Counted from the stretch's first letter, positions 9,155 to 17,572 are shown. The stretch is 40,980 nucleotides of DNA from Bacteroidales bacterium (GCA_028691975.1 JAQUYF010000011.1:1-40980); one strand, 5' to 3'. Notes: a model not told the origin generated them from the sequence alone. Numbers and translations: made by a program.

Positions 9155-9832
9155 ATGCTAATAGTGCTCGAAGGATTGGATGGTGCAGGAAAATCCACTC
9201 AACTTAAGATGCTCTCCGAATATGTGTCTTCCACGGGAAAACAGGTTCAGCATCTACACTTTCCAAGGTTTGATGCTCCAATTTTCGGCGATTTGATTGC
9301 TAAGTTTTTACGGGGTGACTTCGGTTCAATTGATCAGGTTCATCCGCAATTGGTAGCACTGCTGTTTGCGGAAGACCGTAAAGATGCTGCCGATATGATT
9401 CGAACATGGATTGCTGAAGGAAAATGCGTCATCTTAGACAGGTATGTCTATTCCAATATCGCCTTTCAGTGCTCAAAACTGACTTCGTCTAAAGAGGCCG
9501 CTGAGTTAAGAGAGTGGATTGTGGAGACCGAATACGGTCACTTCAATATTCCCAAACCGGATCTAAACCTGTTCCTTGACGTCCCTATTAAGTTTGTGGA
9601 TGATAAACTCAAAAACACCCGCGAAGGGGCGGATAGAAAGTACCTTGAGGGTAAATCCGATATACACGAAGCGAGCATCAACTTCCAGATCGAAGTCCGA
9701 AAGCAATACTTGGAACAGAGCACCATCGACCCCGGATTTATCAGAATAGACTGCTCTGATAAAGATGGAGATATGCTCCCGGCAAAAAATATTTTTGAAA
9801 AAATTAAAAAAGAGGTTGAAACGATACTATGA
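9155..9832 (+). CDS. tmk: Thymidylate kinase
   Basis: Tmk phosphorylates dTMP to dTDP. The 225-residue product begins with the P-loop 'EGLDGAGKST' (6-15). It has the DRY motif 'VILDRYVYSN' (92-101) and a LID-region basic stretch 'REGADRKYL' around residues 157-165. The protein is slightly longer than the E. coli enzyme (213), as expected for Bacteroidota, with an insert around residues 108-125. It is read from a strong promoter divergent from folP, and its stop overlaps the next gene by four bases (ATGA), so the downstream membrane protein is probably translationally coupled. Confidence 0.96.
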   Translation: MLIVLEGLDGAGKSTQLKMLSEYVSSTGKQVQHLHFPRFDAPIFGDLIAKFLRGDFGSIDQVHPQLVALLFAEDRKDAADMIRTWIAEGKCVILDRYVYSNIAFQCSKLTSSKEAAELREWIVETEYGHFNIPKPDLNLFLDVPIKFVDDKLKNTREGADRKYLEGKSDIHEASINFQIEVRKQYLEQSTIDPGFIRIDCSDKDGDMLPAKNIFEKIKKEVETIL

Positions 9833-11061
9833 GCTTTTTCAGAGCACTGTGCAGAATTATATTCGGACTGACATTCATTCTGTCCGGCTTTCTAAAATTG
9901 GTTGACCCTGTTGGCACAGGACTTATTGTAGAGGAGTATTTTACTCTCTTCCATTTGGGATTTATCGACAATCTGGCGGTTTATTGCGGTATGTTGCTCT
10001 CTTCCTTGGAGTTCATCATTGGCATTAATACGCTTCTCGGTCTAAGGATGAAAATCACCTCAATTGTGGGATTGATATTTATTTTCGGGTTTACTTTAGT
10101 TACGATCTACCTTGTTATATTCAACCCGATTAACGACTGCGGATGCTTCGGTGAGGCGATTCACCTGACCAATATGCAGTCTTTTTTGAAAAATGTGGTA
10201 CTGCTGCTCTGCGCCCTGCTTATATTTTTTCAACGAAAAAAATATGTTCCCATCGTCCCGGCTCCGGCAGAATGGACATTTGTAGGTGTATTTTGGGCGG
10301 CAGGACTGTTGGTGTCCATAAACGCGCTTATCACCCTACCGCACATAGACTTCACGGCATATAAGGTAGGAACAGATTTGAATGCCGTTAAGTCTATGGA
10401 TCAAGCGCAGTTCCGCACTACATTTACTTACAGTAAAAATGGAAAAGAAAAGGAATTTGAGTTGAACAACCTGCCGGACTCCACTTGGACATTTGTGGAC
10501 TCTCAATCAGAATTGATCTCCGGATCCACCGAATCCGCACAATTGGACCTGATCCTTCGAGACAGCCTGGGAGAGTACACTGACCTGATATACAAATCCC
10601 ACAGACTGATAGCTATAACTGTCTGGAAGCCGGATGACATGACTCATGCCCAATGGGAACGTGTTGATATACTGATAAATGAACTAAAAAGCATTGGTAT
10701 GGATATCTATATATTCAGCAGTTCGGCAAATGTTCCCAACTTGTATAAGGATATAACATATTTAGCTGATTACAAGTCTCTTATCACGCTAAACAGGTCT
10801 AATGGGGGAGCTGTCTATTTCGCCAATGGCACTATAATACACAAGTGGTCCAATCGACACCTTGACAGAGTGCAGGTCAAAAAGATATTATCTCAGGATC
10901 CGGAAGTAATCACGGTTGAAGAACTGATCCATGAAAAACTCTTCATCTATATCTCAATTATAGGAACGATACTGCTTGTAATATTAATGCGCTATTTCTG
11001 CAGAGTATTCTACTACCATGAAAAGCACCTTGCTAAGAGTTCGCGGCAAAAGACTTCATAA
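9829..11061 (+). CDS. DoxX/MauE-like membrane protein with C-terminal soluble domain (BT_3928-type)
   Basis: The 410-residue protein starts with a four- to five-helix membrane domain (about residues 5-170) of the DoxX/MauE type. It includes 'FILSGFLKLVDPVG' and the loop NDCGCFGEA (102-110), whose CGCFG cysteines are conserved in MauE-like proteins linked to disulfide chemistry. A periplasmic-looking domain follows (about 185-365), then a final membrane helix (about 373-397). I recall this architecture as the BT_3928 family, often next to tmk in Bacteroidales; the biochemical role is unknown. The start overlaps tmk by four bases and the 3' end overlaps the convergent LytTR gene by 29 bases. 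A redox role is suggested only by the CxC motif. Confidence 0.8.
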   Translation: MSFFRALCRIIFGLTFILSGFLKLVDPVGTGLIVEEYFTLFHLGFIDNLAVYCGMLLSSLEFIIGINTLLGLRMKITSIVGLIFIFGFTLVTIYLVIFNPINDCGCFGEAIHLTNMQSFLKNVVLLLCALLIFFQRKKYVPIVPAPAEWTFVGVFWAAGLLVSINALITLPHIDFTAYKVGTDLNAVKSMDQAQFRTTFTYSKNGKEKEFELNNLPDSTWTFVDSQSELISGSTESAQLDLILRDSLGEYTDLIYKSHRLIAITVWKPDDMTHAQWERVDILINELKSIGMDIYIFSSSANVPNLYKDITYLADYKSLITLNRSNGGAVYFANGTIIHKWSNRHLDRVQVKKILSQDPEVITVEELIHEKLFIYISIIGTILLVILMRYFCRVFYYHEKHLAKSSRQKTS

Positions 11062-11896
11062 CTTTCTCGCTATAAGTCTTAGACACAGGGATATCCCCGA
11101 CATCTTCAATACCAAACTCTATATAGATAAGTCCCTTATCTCTACGGATAATACTGACCTGGTCAAAATTAACCATATAAGAACGGTGACAACGAAGCAC
11201 GTTGGTACCGGCCATAAAGTCTTCCATCACTTTCAAAGTATTGCGTAGCAGAAACTTAGTTACCTTACCTTTGTTAAGGTACCAAACATATACATAATTG
11301 TCGGCCGACTCTAAATATAACAAATTGTCTCTTTTGATAGAAAGACGCATCTCTCCCCTTTCATCATAAAACGAAAAAGTAGCAGGCTGAGGATGGTCAT
11401 ATTCGTAATCTTGGATAGCTTTCAGCCTCTTCAGCATTGCATTTTTTTCCTGCATTGAGAAGTAGAGAAGCGATATGGCGTAAGGAATAAGGAGCACGAG
11501 AGTTGTGTTTCTGATGGAATTTTTCATTACCTGCAGCAAACCTCCGGTCGGATTAGGTTCAACTATGAGAGAAAGGCTTGTATAGATGGCAGCCATTGCC
11601 AATATCTCTGCTAAGATCCATACTCCGAATGACCAGTAATGCAAAGTATGCTTCTTCGCATAATAGTACATTATCACCCTGCTGATAGCTACAACAAGGA
11701 CTCCAACCAATATCAGAAGACTTAAATATACGTAGTACATAAACTCAGAGACGTTGTACCACTCTTTAGCATCAAATGGATTATATGCCATGATGAAGAC
11801 CAAGGCAAAAACCGCAGTAAACACGACAAGCGAGATAATTCTTGACTTACTGCAGAGATATGCCGGCAACTTTTTATTTAAAAATTCATGAATCAT
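11033..11896 (-). CDS. Membrane-anchored LytTR-domain transcriptional regulator
   Basis: The 287-residue protein has four predicted membrane helices in the first 145 residues (for example 'VVFTAVFALVFIMAYN' and 'LAEILAMAAIYTSLSLIV'). After a linker comes a C-terminal LytTR DNA-binding domain (about 180-285): 'NLLYLESADNYVYVWY', 'VLRCHRSYMVNFDQV' and 'DIPVSKTYSEKV' are its hallmark segments. There is no receiver domain, so it is not a classical response regulator; membrane sensing coupled directly to DNA binding is the likely mode. I choose the ATG at 11896; a TTG five codons earlier lies inside a -7-like box. No dedicated histidine kinase is adjacent, and the target genes are unknown. Confidence 0.88.
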   Translation of the reverse strand: MIHEFLNKKLPAYLCSKSRIISLVVFTAVFALVFIMAYNPFDAKEWYNVSEFMYYVYLSLLILVGVLVVAISRVIMYYYAKKHTLHYWSFGVWILAEILAMAAIYTSLSLIVEPNPTGGLLQVMKNSIRNTTLVLLIPYAISLLYFSMQEKNAMLKRLKAIQDYEYDHPQPATFSFYDERGEMRLSIKRDNLLYLESADNYVYVWYLNKGKVTKFLLRNTLKVMEDFMAGTNVLRCHRSYMVNFDQVSIIRRDKGLIYIEFGIEDVGDIPVSKTYSEKVMKSFAANS

Positions 11897-11900
11897 TGTG

Positions 11901-11908
11901 CAAAAGTA
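11901..11908 (-). promoter_or_regulatory. -7-like box (TACTTTTG) directly before the LytTR gene
   Basis: CAAAAGTA on the plus strand reads TACTTTTG, matching TAnnTTTG, and ends only four bases before the ATG at 11896. If it is used, transcription would begin at or next to the start codon, implying a leaderless message. A clear -33 box is missing. Confidence 0.4.
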
Positions 11909-12020
11909 CAAGTAAATCCTTAATAAAAGTACTTTCAGGTAAAATCATTTGCCCCAAAATTTGGAAATTCGCCCCCAAAACAGCCTTTTTATCCCACTGA
12001 TACTCTGAAAATCCCATTAA

Positions 12021-12052
12021 TTTGGAAACAATGGTGTTTCGCAATTGCTTTG
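12021..12052 (+). promoter_or_regulatory. Possible promoter of the 12071 gene (TTTG-N20-TTGCTTTG)
   Basis: TTTG at 12021-12024 and TTGCTTTG at 12045-12052 approximate the Bacteroidota consensus with a 20-base spacer; the -7 box has T instead of A at its second base. The start codon lies 18 bases downstream, a spacing like that of other promoters in this window. Confidence 0.4.
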
Positions 12053-12070
12053 TATCAAAATTTATGAACG

Positions 12071-13135
12071 ATGGAAAAGGGTATGAACTTAACACAGGCT
12101 TTCACCTTTGTGGAAAAATATGAAGAAGATGAGGTTTTAAAGTTTCAGGATGCAACGGCCGCATTGAGCTTTTGTCAGAAAGCGGACGGAGCCATTCTTG
12201 AAAACAGAGACTTCCAATATCAGGTAGTCGTACCGGCAGGAATGAAAAAGTCAAATAATGCAATCTTGCTGCTGCACGGTTTAAATGAGAGGACCTGGGA
12301 TAAATACAATTCATGGGCAGATTACCTCTGCACTGCTACCGGCAGGCCTGTCATAATGTTTCCGATTGCGTTTCACATGAACCGTACCCCCTCTTCGTGG
12401 TACAACCCACGGAGCATAATGCCGTCTTTGGATCTTCGTAAGTCTGAGATAAACGGACTTGAAAACGCCAGCTTTGTCAATGTGGCATTAAGCTCCAGAC
12501 TGTCTGCTGCTCCATTAAGATTTTATATTTCCGGCAGGGAATCACTCCTTAACATCGTCCAGTTGGTCCGTGAAATACGCAGTGGACAGCACCCGCTCTT
12601 CAGTGAAAAGACCAACCTGAATGTATTCGCATATTCGATCGGAGCACTACTTTCTCAAGTGATAATTCTCTCCAATCCCGACAATTTGTTCGACAATACC
12701 AAGTGGTTTTTCTTCTGTGGAGGCTCAATCTTCAATCAAATGAACGGTAATTCCAGGGAAATAATGGATCGTCAGGCGTATGATTGCATCAACAGCTTCT
12801 ACACCAACGGCTTTTCATATATTAACGACACTATTGAAAGTGCCTTTCAGTCAATGGTACTAACCGAAACCAATAAAGAAGCGCGGGAAAGCACGTTTGC
12901 AAAGCTAAAAAACAAGATACGCGCCATCACTCTGAAAAAAGATGTCGTCATCCCTACCCATGGAGCAATTGCCGCATTCGGGGAGCAAACAAGTCGAGAC
13001 ATATTGACGGAAATTGACTTTCCTTTCGATTACACTCACCAAAATCCATTCCCGACGAACAAAAAAATAGCTCCCGAGCTATTGTCAGGAGCTTTTAATG
13101 ACATATTCAGTACTGCCGCAGCCTTTGTAGGATAG
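12071..13135 (+). CDS. Alpha/beta-hydrolase-like protein (DUF6051-like)
   Basis: The 354-residue protein lacks a signal peptide and membrane helices. 'AILLLHGLNERTWDKY' (about 64-79) resembles the oxyanion-loop HG motif of alpha/beta hydrolases, and 'NVFAYSIGALLSQ' (about 184-196) resembles the nucleophile elbow with S189, although the first position is Ala rather than Gly. A histidine near 'VVIPTHGAIAAFG' (about 296-308) could complete a triad. I associate it with Bacteroidota proteins labelled DUF6051, from memory. Substrate and role are unknown. It stands alone between a divergent LytTR regulator gene and the convergent DPP III gene. Esterase or lipase activity is only an inference from the fold. 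Confidence 0.65.
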   Translation: MEKGMNLTQAFTFVEKYEEDEVLKFQDATAALSFCQKADGAILENRDFQYQVVVPAGMKKSNNAILLLHGLNERTWDKYNSWADYLCTATGRPVIMFPIAFHMNRTPSSWYNPRSIMPSLDLRKSEINGLENASFVNVALSSRLSAAPLRFYISGRESLLNIVQLVREIRSGQHPLFSEKTNLNVFAYSIGALLSQVIILSNPDNLFDNTKWFFFCGGSIFNQMNGNSREIMDRQAYDCINSFYTNGFSYINDTIESAFQSMVLTETNKEARESTFAKLKNKIRAITLKKDVVIPTHGAIAAFGEQTSRDILTEIDFPFDYTHQNPFPTNKKIAPELLSGAFNDIFSTAAAFVG

Positions 13136-13150
13136 TGTCGGCCGTGCTGC

Positions 13151-15133
13151 TTATAGAGTTGAATAGTTTTTGCCGTACTCAATTTGTTGCTTCAAAAAGT
13201 CATCACCATAGACAACTTTGTAATCCACAATTTTGTCCCCTTCCATAACGGGAACGATATCAGGGTTAATAAAGCCTCTGTATGGTTTCAGTCCAAGTGA
13301 ATTGTACCTTTCTCTAACTTCCTTGTGAAGTTGAGGGTCTATGTTGACGGCATATTTCATTATCAGGTTCTTTCCCGCCTCATAGTCACCTTCCGATTTG
13401 ATCCTCTGGATCTCTTTAAGCAGTTCCGCAAACAGACCTCTCAGCTTGGCATAGTCATTAATGACAAAATAGGTCTTGCCATCGCGGACTTTCTGCTCTA
13501 TGACGTTCTCGGCCTTGCCATTTTCAAAGCACCACTGAGCTATAAGTTTACGACACTGCATGTGAGCCTGAGTATTGGTCTTGCCAAGTTCAACTCTTGT
13601 AAACTGGGTAAAGATACCGTTCCTGATATAGTTCATATATTCAGCCCTGTACGCCTGCGGATCGTCCAAAATACCCAATTCAACCAATTTTGCATCGGCA
13701 AGATAATAGAGAGCAAACAGATCTGCCCGAGCCTCCTCAAGCGGAGAACTGTACTCTCCGAGTGCATTAGGCGACACACCCGGCATCAGCTGCCCTGATC
13801 CGTGACCGAGACATTCGTGCAGATCGGTATGAAGGTTATCTGTGATCGAACCATATTTCTTGATAAAGTCAATCTCAGCCTGGTCCCACGCAAATTCCGA
13901 GAGGACGCTCTTGGGCCTCTGCTGTGAAGCCTTATCATAAGCATCCGTAATATTGGCAATCGTAACGGACTTAGAGCCATATTCCTTTCTAATCCATGCT
14001 GAATTAGGCAGGTTAATACCTATAGCGGTAGCAGGATAACTGTCACCTGCAATACATGCGACATTGATCACTTTGGCTGAAACTCCCTTTACCTCCTGCT
14101 TCTTGTATTTTGGATCAATCGGTGAATTATCCTCAAACCACTGAGCATTACCGCTGATAATATCAGTACGCTTTGATGCCTCTTTGTCTCTAAAGTTCAC
14201 AACTCCTTCAAACGTAGCCTTGCGGCCGAGAGGGTCATTGTAATCCTCTACAAAGCCATTCACAAAGTCAACATCCGACTTCGTATCGCCTACCCATGTT
14301 ATATTGTACTGATCCCACATTTTTAGGTCACCTGTCCGGTAATATTCAATAAGTTCGGAGATATACTGCTTCTGCACATCATTTTCAGCGACGGCTTCAG
14401 CTGCCTCAAGGTGACCGACTATCCGCTCTAAAGCAGGAGAGAAGACCCCTCCGACTTTATAAACCTTCTCGACAATCTTGCCGTCCTGCTTAACGAGACG
14501 GCTGTTAAGTCCGTATGCGACAGGCTCATTGTCTCCCGGTATTTCCATTTTATTATAGAATTTGACAGCTTCGTCTTTTGTGACTCCGTCATAAAAATTA
14601 ACTGAGGAGGCAAGAAGAAGGTCTTTATCATCTCCCTGATATTTTCTCTGTGAATATAGCGTCGGATCAAAAATAACTGGAAGCAGCGCTTCTTTCATAT
14701 CCGACATACCTACTGCATCCATCAGAGATGCAAAATATTCCCGACTGCAAGCAGGCAATATCTTATCCTCTGCATAGTGATGGTGAATCCCATTGCTGAA
14801 AAACACTCTTTTGGCATAAACAAGGAAATCTGCGTACTCTTGACTCTCTTTGTCACCGGTATAATTCTCAATAATAGCCTCAAGTACCTTTCTAATCTGC
14901 AGATTAAATTTGAAATTCTGGTCCCAGATAATGTCTCGACCACATTTGGCAGCTTCGCTCAAATGATAGATGTACTCTTTCTGCCGGAGTGTCAAATCTT
15001 CCCATCCGGGGATTTGATATCTCAATACCTCTATGTCGGCAAACTCGTCAACCGTGTAAATAAATTCTTCTGTCGCCTCCTCTTTCGGAGCACATGAAGT
15101 GAGACCAAGTCCCAGTCCAAACACAATAATCAT
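13151..15133 (-). CDS. Dipeptidyl peptidase III-like M49 metallopeptidase, lipoprotein
   Basis: M49 enzymes remove dipeptides from the N-terminus of oligopeptides using zinc. From the ATG at 15133 the product is 660 residues, close to the length of Bacteroides homologues. The M49 motif HECLGH and the second motif EEARAD (about 27 residues apart) are both intact, giving two zinc histidines and the third ligand. The N-terminus from this start is a hydrophobic stretch ending in LTSC, a good lipobox, so the mature enzyme should be a lipid-anchored periplasmic protein. The frame remains open another 68 codons upstream (see the separate entry), giving a 728-residue reading if translation begins at 15337. 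No stop, and no likely start other than 15133, separates the two parts. Confidence 0.9.
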   Translation of the reverse strand: MIIVFGLGLGLTSCAPKEEATEEFIYTVDEFADIEVLRYQIPGWEDLTLRQKEYIYHLSEAAKCGRDIIWDQNFKFNLQIRKVLEAIIENYTGDKESQEYADFLVYAKRVFFSNGIHHHYAEDKILPACSREYFASLMDAVGMSDMKEALLPVIFDPTLYSQRKYQGDDKDLLLASSVNFYDGVTKDEAVKFYNKMEIPGDNEPVAYGLNSRLVKQDGKIVEKVYKVGGVFSPALERIVGHLEAAEAVAENDVQKQYISELIEYYRTGDLKMWDQYNITWVGDTKSDVDFVNGFVEDYNDPLGRKATFEGVVNFRDKEASKRTDIISGNAQWFEDNSPIDPKYKKQEVKGVSAKVINVACIAGDSYPATAIGINLPNSAWIRKEYGSKSVTIANITDAYDKASQQRPKSVLSEFAWDQAEIDFIKKYGSITDNLHTDLHECLGHGSGQLMPGVSPNALGEYSSPLEEARADLFALYYLADAKLVELGILDDPQAYRAEYMNYIRNGIFTQFTRVELGKTNTQAHMQCRKLIAQWCFENGKAENVIEQKVRDGKTYFVINDYAKLRGLFAELLKEIQRIKSEGDYEAGKNLIMKYAVNIDPQLHKEVRERYNSLGLKPYRGFINPDIVPVMEGDKIVDYKVVYGDDFLKQQIEYGKNYSTL

Positions 15134-15337
15134 AATTTTAAATAACTTATTGAAAAAACTTTTGGCATAAAAGCCTAATGAGTTGATGAACCTGCTCGGA
15201 CTGTAATAATATTCGGCATATTTGATATCTTTTCTGAGAGTAATCTCTCCTCTTTCTGCCGCATATTTGATCCGGTCTATCTGACGGTCAAGCTGTTTCA
15301 TGCTTTTAATTTCACTATAATTATAAATCTTCTTCAT
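15134..15337 (-). other. 68-codon open extension upstream of the DPP III lipoprotein signal (possible fused small gene)
   Basis: This stretch encodes a lysine- and tyrosine-rich segment beginning MKKIYNYSEIKSMKQLDRQI, with a second ATG at 15301. It ends at 'FFNKLFKI' just before the hydrophobic lipoprotein signal. A signal peptide 69 residues into a protein is not normal, so either the peptidase starts at 15133 and this is a separate small gene that has lost its stop, or a fused membrane protein is made. Its 5' end overlaps the holin-like gene by 17 bases. YtxH/holin pairs in Bacteroidota are often followed by a third small protein, which this would fit; that comparison is from memory. Confidence 0.55.
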
Positions 15338-15692
15338 CTTCGTCGTTTTTAAATAATATTTTTACAAATGTTCTAACCATGGCATTGATAAACAGTTTCT
15401 TTCTGCATATTATCAACACTATCGTGACCAGCAGAAAGACTCCTCCCACAATAAGAAAGCCGTAAACCTGCGAACTCAACAATTCACCAACCCACAATCC
15501 GAGAGCTACCGCTAAAAACGAGAGAGTAAAAATTGCTACAAAAGCTATAAGTATCCATGCGAAGATGATGTTCACCGCACTCGACAACTGCTTGGTAGTC
15601 TTTAGTTTAAACTCATCTATCTTGATGTTTACATACTCTTTTGCAGAATCGCCTATATCTGATATAGGTTGTGTAAATTCTTTAATTTCCAT
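15321..15692 (-). CDS. Phage-holin-3_6-like (holin-X superfamily) membrane protein
   Basis: The 123-residue protein has a charged N-terminal helix (1-45), two predicted membrane helices (about 43-67 and 77-98) and an acidic tail (NDEDEEDL). This matches the 'phage holin family/holin superfamily III' group (PF07332), widespread on bacterial chromosomes and not tied to prophage; the true function is unsettled, with envelope stress or membrane organisation suggested. It sits two bases after the YtxH-like gene, a pairing that recurs in Bacteroidota, and overlaps the extension of the DPP III reading frame. There is no other phage gene nearby. Confidence 0.85.
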   Translation of the reverse strand: MEIKEFTQPISDIGDSAKEYVNIKIDEFKLKTTKQLSSAVNIIFAWILIAFVAIFTLSFLAVALGLWVGELLSSQVYGFLIVGGVFLLVTIVLIICRKKLFINAMVRTFVKILFKNDEDEEDL

Positions 15693-15694
15693 GA

Positions 15695-15973
15695 TTATTC
15701 TTTATATGCGTCGTACGCTTGCTTTGCTGCTTTAGCTTTACGTTTGATATTCTTCGCCTCTGAGCTTACTTTATCTTCAAACTCATCAGCACACTCTTTT
15801 ACCTTTTGTTTAGCTTTTGCATATCCTGTCTGAGCAGCATCAAAGCCTTCATCCATGCTGTCTTTAATCTTTTCGCGAGCCTGAGTGCCTTTATCGGATG
15901 AAAGATAAAGAGCTGCAGCCGCCACTCCTATCAGAGCACCGGCCATAAATGAGAAAAATGATTCGGGTTTCAT
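15695..15973 (-). CDS. YtxH-like (general stress) small membrane protein
   Basis: The 92-residue protein has one membrane helix ('FFSFMAGALIGVAAAALYL', about 5-23) containing the GAxxG pattern of YtxH domains (PF12732). A long lysine/glutamate/alanine-rich amphipathic helix follows, expected to be a coiled coil on the cytoplasmic side. I start at the ATG at 15973; an earlier in-frame codon at 16030 would put the -7 box inside the gene. It leads the YtxH-holin-DPP III run. YtxH proteins are annotated as general-stress proteins in Bacillus; no precise activity is known. Confidence 0.85.
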   Translation of the reverse strand: MKPESFFSFMAGALIGVAAAALYLSSDKGTQAREKIKDSMDEGFDAAQTGYAKAKQKVKECADEFEDKVSSEAKNIKRKAKAAKQAYDAYKE

Positions 15974-16004
15974 AATTATCTGTTTTAAAAAATTAATACT
16001 GATG

Positions 16005-16012
16005 CAAATATA
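16005..16012 (-). promoter_or_regulatory. -7 box (TATATTTG) of the YtxH gene run
   Basis: The complement reads TATATTTG, a full TAnnTTTG match, 31 bases before the YtxH start codon. The -33 region is not clear. Confidence 0.5.
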
Positions 16013-16025
16013 AGATAATAATAGA

Positions 16026-16033
16026 TACATTTG
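16026..16033 (+). promoter_or_regulatory. -7 box (TACATTTG) of the DMT-like gene
   Basis: TACATTTG matches TAnnTTTG and ends 23 bases before the ATG at 16057, the spacing typical in this window. It supports choosing that ATG over a TTG at 16042. Confidence 0.5.
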
Positions 16034-16056
16034 CGCAATTTTTGAACCTCAACATT

Positions 16057-16428
16057 ATGGGAAAAGGTATTGTCACTATTTTACTTCTGCTTGTATCAAA
16101 CAGTTTTATGACTTTGGCCTGGTACGGCCACTTGAAATTCGGAGGAGCCAAATTTTTATCAAAATGGGGGCTGTTCGGCATCATCATTACCAGTTGGATG
16201 ATTGCTTTTTTTGAATATTGTGCGCAGGTCCCTGCAAACAGAATAGGCTTTCAAGGCAACGGCGGCCCTTTCTCACTCATGCAGCTCAAGGTAATTCAAG
16301 AGGTCATCACTCTTGTTATCTTTGTAATCTTCTCCACAATCTTCTTCAAATCTGAAACGATCAAATACAACCACATCATCGCATTCATCTTTATGATTCT
16401 TGCGGTCTATTTTATCTTCAAGAAGTAA
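16057..16428 (+). CDS. DMT-family small membrane protein (DUF486)
   Basis: The 123-residue protein has four predicted membrane helices. It carries the conserved segments of DUF486: 'NSFMTLAWYGHLK' near the N-terminus, 'SWMIAFFEYCAQVPANRIG' in the middle and 'SLMQLKVIQEVITL' before the last helices. The family belongs to the drug/metabolite transporter superfamily, in which such four-helix units work as dimers; no substrate is known. Start chosen at the ATG at 16057 because the promoter-like box lies just upstream and a TTG at 16042 would add only five residues. It is a single-gene unit between divergent and convergent neighbours. Confidence 0.88.
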   Translation: MGKGIVTILLLLVSNSFMTLAWYGHLKFGGAKFLSKWGLFGIIITSWMIAFFEYCAQVPANRIGFQGNGGPFSLMQLKVIQEVITLVIFVIFSTIFFKSETIKYNHIIAFIFMILAVYFIFKK

Positions 16429-16441
16429 TCTTCTAACAATA

Positions 16442-17572
16442 TTACTTCATCTTTGCAGCAAGTTTTGTGATTCTTGTATAGGATTCGTCGATGCGGGATT
16501 GGGGAATTTTGCCGGCCTCTACCAGTTTGGCGATCGTGGCGATAGTCTTACGCAGAGTTACCGGATCTGCGCGTGAAAAGATAAACATATCTACTCCAGC
16601 ATTAATTGCAAGCTCAACTGCTTCATCCGTTGTCCATTTTTCAGTAATTGCACCCATACTCATATCATCCGTCATTATAACCCCGGAATATTTCATCTCT
16701 TGACGGAGAAGTTTCGTCATAGTGTTGTATGAAAGGGTGGCAGGATATGTGGCGTCGAGGTTTTTATTGAACACGTGGGCACTCATTATCGCATCACATT
16801 TGCCTGCGGCAATCAGCCTCTTATAAGGAATAAGTTCCTGTTCACTCCATGTATTAGTAACATCCGTAAAGCCGTTGTGAGTATCTGTTACCGCGCTGCC
16901 GTGGCCGGGAAAATGCTTGTAAACAGAGATTACCTTATGAGCTTTCTGCTTATCATAAAATACCTCCGCAATGTTTGCAACGACCTCCGGATCGGAAGAG
17001 AAACTCCTTCCCAACGCTCCTATGGCAGGAGAAGAAGGATTGACATTGACATCAACGACAGGAGCACAGTTCATTGTAATATTGGAACTTGCAACCATGT
17101 TGGCAATAACCTCCGCATAAAAATCAGTTGTATCAGGATTGTTTAGAGTACCGATGTATTGGGCCTGTACGGTAGCAGGATAACCATATTGTGTCTTCAA
17201 GCGGCACACCTTTCCCCCTTCCTGGTCAATCGCGATAATCAGATCATAGTCAGCAGCATTGCGCAAATTGGCTGACAGTGCCGTAACTTGAGAGCGAGAC
17301 TCTACATTCCTCACTTCCGTCCCCCATTTCTCGAAGAGAATAATACCACCGACCTTCAGATCCTGCACCATCTTCTTCATATCTCCGGTGAGTTCCGGAC
17401 CGCAACCTGCAACTCCGACAAGCATCATCTTGGATATCTTTAATTCCAAAGCCGACAGCGTATCCTTTTGTACGGGTGTGGGTTCTACAGGTTCCTCAGG
17501 CTCTATTTTGGCACAAGAGAATAAAACAAAAGAAATTGTGAGAGCAGCGAACAGGTATTTGAAATATTTCAT
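16442..17572 (-). CDS. GH3-family beta-N-acetylhexosaminidase-like lipoprotein
   Basis: The 376-residue protein starts with a lipoprotein signal ending in LFSC (residue 20). The body is a single GH3 TIM-barrel domain: 'AIDQEGGKVCRL', then 'KHFPGHGSAVTDTHNG', which carries the loop with the acid/base Asp-x-His of NagZ-type enzymes, and 'GVIMTDDMSMGAI' with the nucleophile aspartate. NagZ-type enzymes release N-acetylglucosamine from peptidoglycan fragments. A lipid-anchored version would act in the periplasm or at the cell surface, on wall fragments or dietary/host glycans; which is not decidable here. The ATG at 17572 is used because a TTG at 17605 lies upstream of a clean -7 box. Confidence 0.9.
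   Translation of the reverse strand: MKYFKYLFAALTISFVLFSCAKIEPEEPVEPTPVQKDTLSALELKISKMMLVGVAGCGPELTGDMKKMVQDLKVGGIILFEKWGTEVRNVESRSQVTALSANLRNAADYDLIIAIDQEGGKVCRLKTQYGYPATVQAQYIGTLNNPDTTDFYAEVIANMVASSNITMNCAPVVDVNVNPSSPAIGALGRSFSSDPEVVANIAEVFYDKQKAHKVISVYKHFPGHGSAVTDTHNGFTDVTNTWSEQELIPYKRLIAAGKCDAIMSAHVFNKNLDATYPATLSYNTMTKLLRQEMKYSGVIMTDDMSMGAITEKWTTDEAVELAINAGVDMFIFSRADPVTLRKTIATIAKLVEAGKIPQSRIDESYTRITKLAAKMK

Noticed and set aside
15321-15692. Prophage remnant, because of the holin-like protein
   Set aside because: The family is common on chromosomes next to YtxH, and no other phage gene occurs nearby.
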